Shown here: positions 12,162 to 16,289 of the stretch, in pieces
Position numbering within the stretch: the stretch's first letter is position 1
Layout of the letters: each line of letters begins with the position of its first letter
Assembly: GCA_019245455.1 (NCBI GenBank)
Contig: JAFARM010000167.1
Span: forward strand, 1 to 16,289
Direction of reading: 5' to 3'
Source of the DNA: Sphingomonadaceae bacterium
Lineage (GTDB): Bacteria > Pseudomonadota > Alphaproteobacteria > Sphingomonadales > Sphingomonadaceae
Length of the DNA: 16,289 bases
The notes under the pieces: model-generated
Told to the model about the DNA's origin: nothing
Database searches by the model: none
What the model saw: only the letters and a program-made list of their open reading frames with translations
Position numbers and translations under genes: made by a program

Positions 12162-15071
12162 ATGACGATCAGGGCTCTCCTTCTCGGCGGCGCGGCGGGT
12201 GTGCTGCTGCTCGGCGATCCGGCGATGGCGCAGGAGGTCGCGGTCGGACCGGCGGCGGCGGCGACGACCCCGCAGGCGGCGACCGCCGACGAGATCATCG
12301 TCACCGGCAGCCGCATCCGCCAGAGCCCGCTCGACAACACCTCCCCGGTCGTCGTCGTCGACCAGGCGTCGATCGAGCGCACCGGCCTGTCGGCGATCGC
12401 CGACGTGCTGCAGCGCCTGCCGAGCGCCAGCGGCGGCCTCAACTCCAAGGTCAACAACAGCGGCAACATCGGCAACCCGCCCGACGGCGGCGGCGTCGGC
12501 GCCGGCTCGGCCGAGATCGACCTGCGTTACCTGGGCGCGAAGCGGACGCTGGTGCTGGTCGACGGCATCCGCTTCGTCCCCGGCGCGAGCGCCAGCGGCA
12601 TCCCGTCGACCGTCGACCTCAACTCGATTCCCCTGAGCTCGATCGAGCGGATCGAGGTGCTGCAGTCGGGCCAGTCGCCGCTCTACGGTTCGGACGCGCT
12701 GTCGGGCGTCGTCAACATCATCACGAAGTCGGCGCAGGTTGGGCTGCAGGCGTCGGCGCAGTTCGGCACCTATCGCCAGGGCGACGGCCACACCCAGGAC
12801 TATGAGCTGAGCTACGGCATCAAGCTGCCGACGACGTCGATCGTCTTCGGCGGCACCTACGTCAACCAGGAGGCGGTGAGGACGCGCGACCGTTCGACGT
12901 CGCAGTTCCCCAACCCGTTCCAGACGAGCTGCTCCGACCCGATCGGCGGCTGCTCGAGCGCGACGCCCAACGGCCGCTTCGTCTTCAACGAAGGCAATCC
13001 CGCGCTGCCTTCGGGCGGCAGCCTGACCCTGAAGTCGGGCCCCGTGGCGGGCGTGCCGGCGTACAACCCCGCCGACCCGACCTGCCCCGCCAGCGCGTTC
13101 AAGGCGTTCACGTCCGCAGACCGGTTCAACTTCGGGCCATTCAACTATTTCCTGACGCCGTCGGAGCGCTACGGGGCGTGGGTCAGCATCAAGCAGGAAC
13201 TCGGCGACACGGTGAACCTGCGCATCAAGGCGGCGTACAACCGGCGCAACTCGCAGAACCAGGCGGCCTTCCTGCCGCTGTTCGTCGGCCCCGACGCGGG
13301 CAACGGCAACCTGCTCGACACGATCACCATCGATGCGTCGAACCCGTACAACCCGTTCGGCACGCTGTCGGCCGGCGGCAACGGCACGCCTGCGACCTAT
13401 TCCTTCATCGCCCGCCGGCTGGTCGAGGCCGGGCAGCGGACGTACACGCAGCACGTCGACACGATCGACGGCACGGCGACGCTCGACGGCTCGTTCCACA
13501 TCGGTGCCCACAAGTGGTTCTGGGACCTGAACGCCAGCTTCGGCCTGAACGACGCCCACCAGACCTTCACCGGCAACATCAACGCCGCCAGGCTCGCGCA
13601 GGCGCTGGGGCCGGTGGCGAACTGCACCGCGCCGTGCGTGCCGTTCGACATCTTCGGCGGCGCAGGCTCGGTGACGCCGGCGATGCTCGCCTTCATCGGC
13701 TTCACCGAACAGGACAAGTCGAACCAGGAGCTGTTCGACTATACCGCCAACCTGAGCGGCGACCTGCTCGACCTGCCCGCGGGCCCGCTCGGTATCGCCG
13801 TCGGCTATGAGCACCGCTACCAGTTCGGCAGCTACGACCCCGATCCGGTGATCGTCGCCGGGCTGGGCGCGGACATTCCGTCGCAGCCGGCGCGCGGCCA
13901 TTACGACACCAACGAGGTCTATGGCGAAATCCGCGTGCCGATCCTGAAGGACGTGCCCTTCTTCCACTCGCTCGAAGCCGACGGCGCGATCCGCTACGCC
14001 GACTATTCGACCGGGTTCAACAGCATGACCTACACCGGCACCGGCCTGTGGAAGCCCGTGCCCGACCTGCTGCTGCGCGGCAGCTACGCCACCGGCTTCC
14101 GCGCGCCGGCGATCGGCGAGCTGTACGGGGCGGCGAGCCGCGCCGACGCGCCGATCAACGACCCCTGCACCAACGTGCCGGGATCGCCCTATCAGGCATC
14201 GGCCACCGTCCGCGCCAACTGCACGGCGAACGGCGTGCCGGCGAACGGCAGCTATCAGGAGCCGAGCGGCGGTCAGCTCGCGGTGCTGACCGGCGGCAAC
14301 GCGGCGCTGCACCCGGAAAAGTCGCGCACGCTGCTGTTCGGCGGCGTCTATTCGCCGGCCTGGGCGCGCCACAGCGGCTTCGCCAGTGCGCTGAGCCTGG
14401 AGGTCAATTACTATGACATCCAGGTCAAGGACGCGATCGCGCCGACCGATGCGCAGCTGACGCTCAGCCGCTGCGCCCTGTCGGCCGATCCGTTGAGCTG
14501 CGCTGCCATCACGCGCACGCCGTCGGGGCTGATCCAGCGGATCAACGCGACGCTGCAGAACATCGGCGACATCCGCACGCGCGGCATCGACGTGACCTTC
14601 AGCTACCGCTCGCCGAAGACGCCGTTCGGGGCGTTCGGCCTGTCGCTCGACGGCAACTATCTGCTGAAGTACACCGAGACCTTCCCGGCGGCGGTCGGCT
14701 TCACGACGACGAGCTACCTCGGCACGACCCGCGGCTTCCCCGATCAGTCGTACCCGCATTTCAAGGGCACGGGCGTCATCGACTGGCAGTGGCGCGACAT
14801 CGATGCGTCGTTCACCGGCCGCTACATCGACCATGTCTACGAAAGCTCGGTCGTCGCCGGCAACCGGCTGGGCAACACCTTCTACGGCGACGTGCGCCTG
14901 ACCTTCACGCCGGCGGTGCTGAGCCACAAGGTCGACTTCACGATCGGCGTCAACAACGTGTTCAACAAGAATCCGCCGGCCTGCTACAGCTGCACGGGGC
15001 CGAACTACGATCCGACGACGTACGACGTGCCGGGGCAGTTCGGCTATCTGCGCGTGGGCGTGCGGCTGTAG
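12162..15071 (+). CDS. TonB-dependent outer-membrane receptor
   Basis: The protein has 969 aa. ATG at 12162 follows GGGGTGA by 3 bases. A signal peptide (RALLLGGAAGVLLLG, cleavage AMA-Q after residue 23) precedes a TonB box EIIVTG at 44-49. The plug follows (about 57-195) with SPVVVVDQASIERTG, LVLVDGIRFVPG and IERIEVLQSGQSPLYGSDALSGVVNIITK. The remainder is the beta-barrel, with RGSYATGFRAPAIGELYG, ALHPEKSRTLLFG and a final GYLRVGVRL. The last residue is Leu rather than the common Phe. Several close Cys pairs (CSDPIGGC, CTAPC, CYSC) occur in predicted loops. Such receptors import siderophores, vitamins, sugars or aromatics; the substrate cannot be read here. The only hint is its divergent position to the hydrolase operon. 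Confidence 0.95.
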   Translation: MTIRALLLGGAAGVLLLGDPAMAQEVAVGPAAAATTPQAATADEIIVTGSRIRQSPLDNTSPVVVVDQASIERTGLSAIADVLQRLPSASGGLNSKVNNSGNIGNPPDGGGVGAGSAEIDLRYLGAKRTLVLVDGIRFVPGASASGIPSTVDLNSIPLSSIERIEVLQSGQSPLYGSDALSGVVNIITKSAQVGLQASAQFGTYRQGDGHTQDYELSYGIKLPTTSIVFGGTYVNQEAVRTRDRSTSQFPNPFQTSCSDPIGGCSSATPNGRFVFNEGNPALPSGGSLTLKSGPVAGVPAYNPADPTCPASAFKAFTSADRFNFGPFNYFLTPSERYGAWVSIKQELGDTVNLRIKAAYNRRNSQNQAAFLPLFVGPDAGNGNLLDTITIDASNPYNPFGTLSAGGNGTPATYSFIARRLVEAGQRTYTQHVDTIDGTATLDGSFHIGAHKWFWDLNASFGLNDAHQTFTGNINAARLAQALGPVANCTAPCVPFDIFGGAGSVTPAMLAFIGFTEQDKSNQELFDYTANLSGDLLDLPAGPLGIAVGYEHRYQFGSYDPDPVIVAGLGADIPSQPARGHYDTNEVYGEIRVPILKDVPFFHSLEADGAIRYADYSTGFNSMTYTGTGLWKPVPDLLLRGSYATGFRAPAIGELYGAASRADAPINDPCTNVPGSPYQASATVRANCTANGVPANGSYQEPSGGQLAVLTGGNAALHPEKSRTLLFGGVYSPAWARHSGFASALSLEVNYYDIQVKDAIAPTDAQLTLSRCALSADPLSCAAITRTPSGLIQRINATLQNIGDIRTRGIDVTFSYRSPKTPFGAFGLSLDGNYLLKYTETFPAAVGFTTTSYLGTTRGFPDQSYPHFKGTGVIDWQWRDIDASFTGRYIDHVYESSVVAGNRLGNTFYGDVRLTFTPAVLSHKVDFTIGVNNVFNKNPPACYSCTGPNYDPTTYDVPGQFGYLRVGVRL

Positions 15072-15098
15072 TCTGAGGGTGGGGGTGCGCTGTAGCGG

Positions 15099-15216
15099 CT
15101 CCCCTCCCCTTCAGGGGAGGGGCCGGGGGTGGGGAAGTCAGCGGACGACGCCACTTCCCCACCCCCGGGCCGCGCGTTCCGCGCGTCTCTCGCCCCTCCC
15201 CTGAAGGGGAGGGGAG
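15099..15216. repeat. 118-bp palindromic element between receptor and clpA
   Basis: The ends are CTCCCCTCCCC-TTCA-GGGGAGGGG and CCCCTCCCC-TGAA-GGGGAGGGG. The inner dyad is CCGGGGGTGGGGAAGT (15123-15138) with ACTTCCCCACCCCCGG (15153-15168), a perfect 16-bp pairing. The right arm carries an extra small hairpin (GCGCG-TTC-CGCGC) that the left arm lacks. It lies between the convergent receptor and clpA genes, where no ordinary T-run terminator was seen; it may serve both strands. Confidence 0.87.
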
Positions 15217-15257
15217 ATGGCGCGCGGGTCAGCCGCGCCGCGCCGAGAAAATCGGCC

Positions 15258-16289
15258 CTACGCCTCGATCAGCGGTTCGCCCGTCTCCGCGGCGGGCGCG
15301 TCGGGTGCCGCCCCCTTCTTCGCCCGCTTCGGCTTCGGCGCGGCCTTGACGATCTCGAACGCCAGCGCGTCGTCGCGCACGTGGACGCGCACCTCGCCGC
15401 CGCGGACCAGCTTGCCGAACAGCAGCTCCTCGGCGAGCGGCTGCTTGATCTTCTCGCTGATCAGCCGCGCCATCGGCCGCGCGCCCATCGTCTTGTCATA
15501 GCCGCGCGCGATCAGCCACTCCTTGGCGGGATCGTCGAGGCTGATGTGGACGTCGCGTTCGGAGAGCTGCAGCTCGAGCCCGATGACGAACTTGTCGATG
15601 ACGCGCATGATGACCGACGGCGGCAGCGCCTCGAACGGCACGACCGCGTCCAGCCGGTTCCTGAACTCCGGCGTGAACATCCGCTTGATCGCCTCCTCGT
15701 CCTCGCCCTCGCGGGTGACGGCACCGAAGCCCAGCCCCTCGCGCGCCATGTCGGCGGCGCCGGCATTGGTCGTCATGATGAGGATGGTGTTGCGGAAATC
15801 GACCGTCTTGCCGTGGTGGTCGGTCAGCTTGCCGTTGTCCATCACCTGGAGCAGGATGTTGAACAGGTCCGGGTGCGCCTTCTCGATCTCGTCGAGCAGC
15901 AGCACGCCGTGCGGGTTCTGGTCGACCGCGTCGGTCAACAACCCGCCCTGGTCGAAGCCGACATAGCCCGGGGGCGCGCCGATCAGCCGGCTGACCGAGT
16001 GGCGCTCCATATATTCGCTCATGTCGAAGCGGGTCAGCGGGATGCCGAGGATCGAGGCGAGCGACTTCGCCACCTCGGTCTTGCCGACGCCGGTCGGGCC
16101 ACTGAACAGGTAGTTGCCGATCGGCTTGTTCGGTTCGCGCAGGCCGGCGCGGCTGAGCTTGATCGCGCTCGACACGCGCTCGATCGCCTTGTCCTGGCCG
16201 AAGACGACGCGCTTGAGGTCGGCCTCCAGCGTCGCCAGCGCCTTCTTGTCGTCGACCGACACCGACTTCGGCGGGATGCGCGCCATGGT
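15258..16289 (-). CDS. clpA: ATP-dependent Clp protease ATP-binding subunit ClpA, C-terminal part (5' end off window)
   Basis: The frame is open past the right edge; the Met at 16286 is internal (ARIPPKSVS belongs to the linker before the second AAA+ domain). Counting from that Met, visible motifs are VFGQDKAIE, Walker A GPTGVGKT (63-70), MSEYMERHSVSRLIGAPPGY, Walker B LLLDEIEKAH (129-138), TTNAG (172-176), and FTPEFRNRLD with the sensor/Arg region. LGF at 185-187 occupies the place of the IGL/IGF loop that docks ClpP. After the small domain (GYDKTMGARPMARLI) there is a Lys/Ala/Pro-rich tail. ClpA unfolds substrates for ClpP in the cytoplasm. The absence of a ClpB-type middle coiled coil cannot be checked because the first half is missing. 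Confidence 0.93.
   Translation of the reverse strand, partial: TMARIPPKSVSVDDKKALATLEADLKRVVFGQDKAIERVSSAIKLSRAGLREPNKPIGNYLFSGPTGVGKTEVAKSLASILGIPLTRFDMSEYMERHSVSRLIGAPPGYVGFDQGGLLTDAVDQNPHGVLLLDEIEKAHPDLFNILLQVMDNGKLTDHHGKTVDFRNTILIMTTNAGAADMAREGLGFGAVTREGEDEEAIKRMFTPEFRNRLDAVVPFEALPPSVIMRVIDKFVIGLELQLSERDVHISLDDPAKEWLIARGYDKTMGARPMARLISEKIKQPLAEELLFGKLVRGGEVRVHVRDDALAFEIVKAAPKPKRAKKGAAPDAPAAETGEPLIEA

Noticed and set aside
12012..14927. 971-codon minus-strand open frame
   Set aside because: It is antisense to the TonB-dependent receptor, which has clear signal peptide, TonB box and plug motifs. The minus product is low-complexity Arg/Ala/Asp-rich sequence.
34..15216. Palindromic elements as CRISPR repeats or an integron array
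   Set aside because: They are isolated inverted repeats kilobases apart, with no regular spacers, no cas or integrase genes, and no direct-repeat array.

Overview
The window is strongly GC-rich alphaproteobacterial DNA, most likely from a sphingomonad (Sphingomonadales). The evidence is a PEPxxWA-type sorting signal, a large TonB-dependent receptor of the sphingomonad style, and many dispersed palindromic elements at gene ends. No RNA genes, CRISPR arrays, insertion sequences or phage genes were seen. All protein functions are read from motifs and family memory; no database search was possible.

Left part (1-4218, all minus strand): the 5' part of a large AMP-forming acyl-CoA ligase. It looks like the ligase domain of trifunctional propionyl-CoA synthase (the 3-hydroxypropionate to propionyl-CoA enzyme known from Chloroflexus and Erythrobacter). 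It starts at a GTG and runs off the left edge. An 81-bp palindromic element lies inside it in frame. Next come a PEPxxWA-CTERM surface protein with its own terminator, then thpR (LigT-type RNA phosphodiesterase), translationally coupled to tesA (periplasmic GDSL esterase).

Middle (4240-8612, plus strand): ybbA and ybbP (ABC ATPase and ten-TM permease), divergent from tesA across only 21 bp. This is the same tesA/ybbA/ybbP order as in E. coli. A 126-bp palindromic element separates ybbA from ybbP. A Bax-inhibitor-1 family membrane protein follows, with a heat-shock-like promoter candidate, a leader hairpin and a strong terminator.

Right part: a tight four-gene minus-strand operon (11982 to 8773) encodes a probably Tat-exported dienelactone hydrolase, a zinc-free quinone-oxidoreductase-like MDR, an atypical SDR lacking the usual catalytic Tyr, and a 2-hydroxychromene-2-carboxylate isomerase-like thioredoxin-fold protein. 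Each gene overlaps the next by 1-4 bases. A 969-aa TonB-dependent receptor diverges from this operon. The window ends in the C-terminal half of clpA on the minus strand.

The most unusual signal is the set of five long inverted-repeat elements of at least two families. Their arms differ from each other mostly where the small local hairpins stay paired. One copy is translated as a 27-residue insert in the propionyl-CoA synthase gene.
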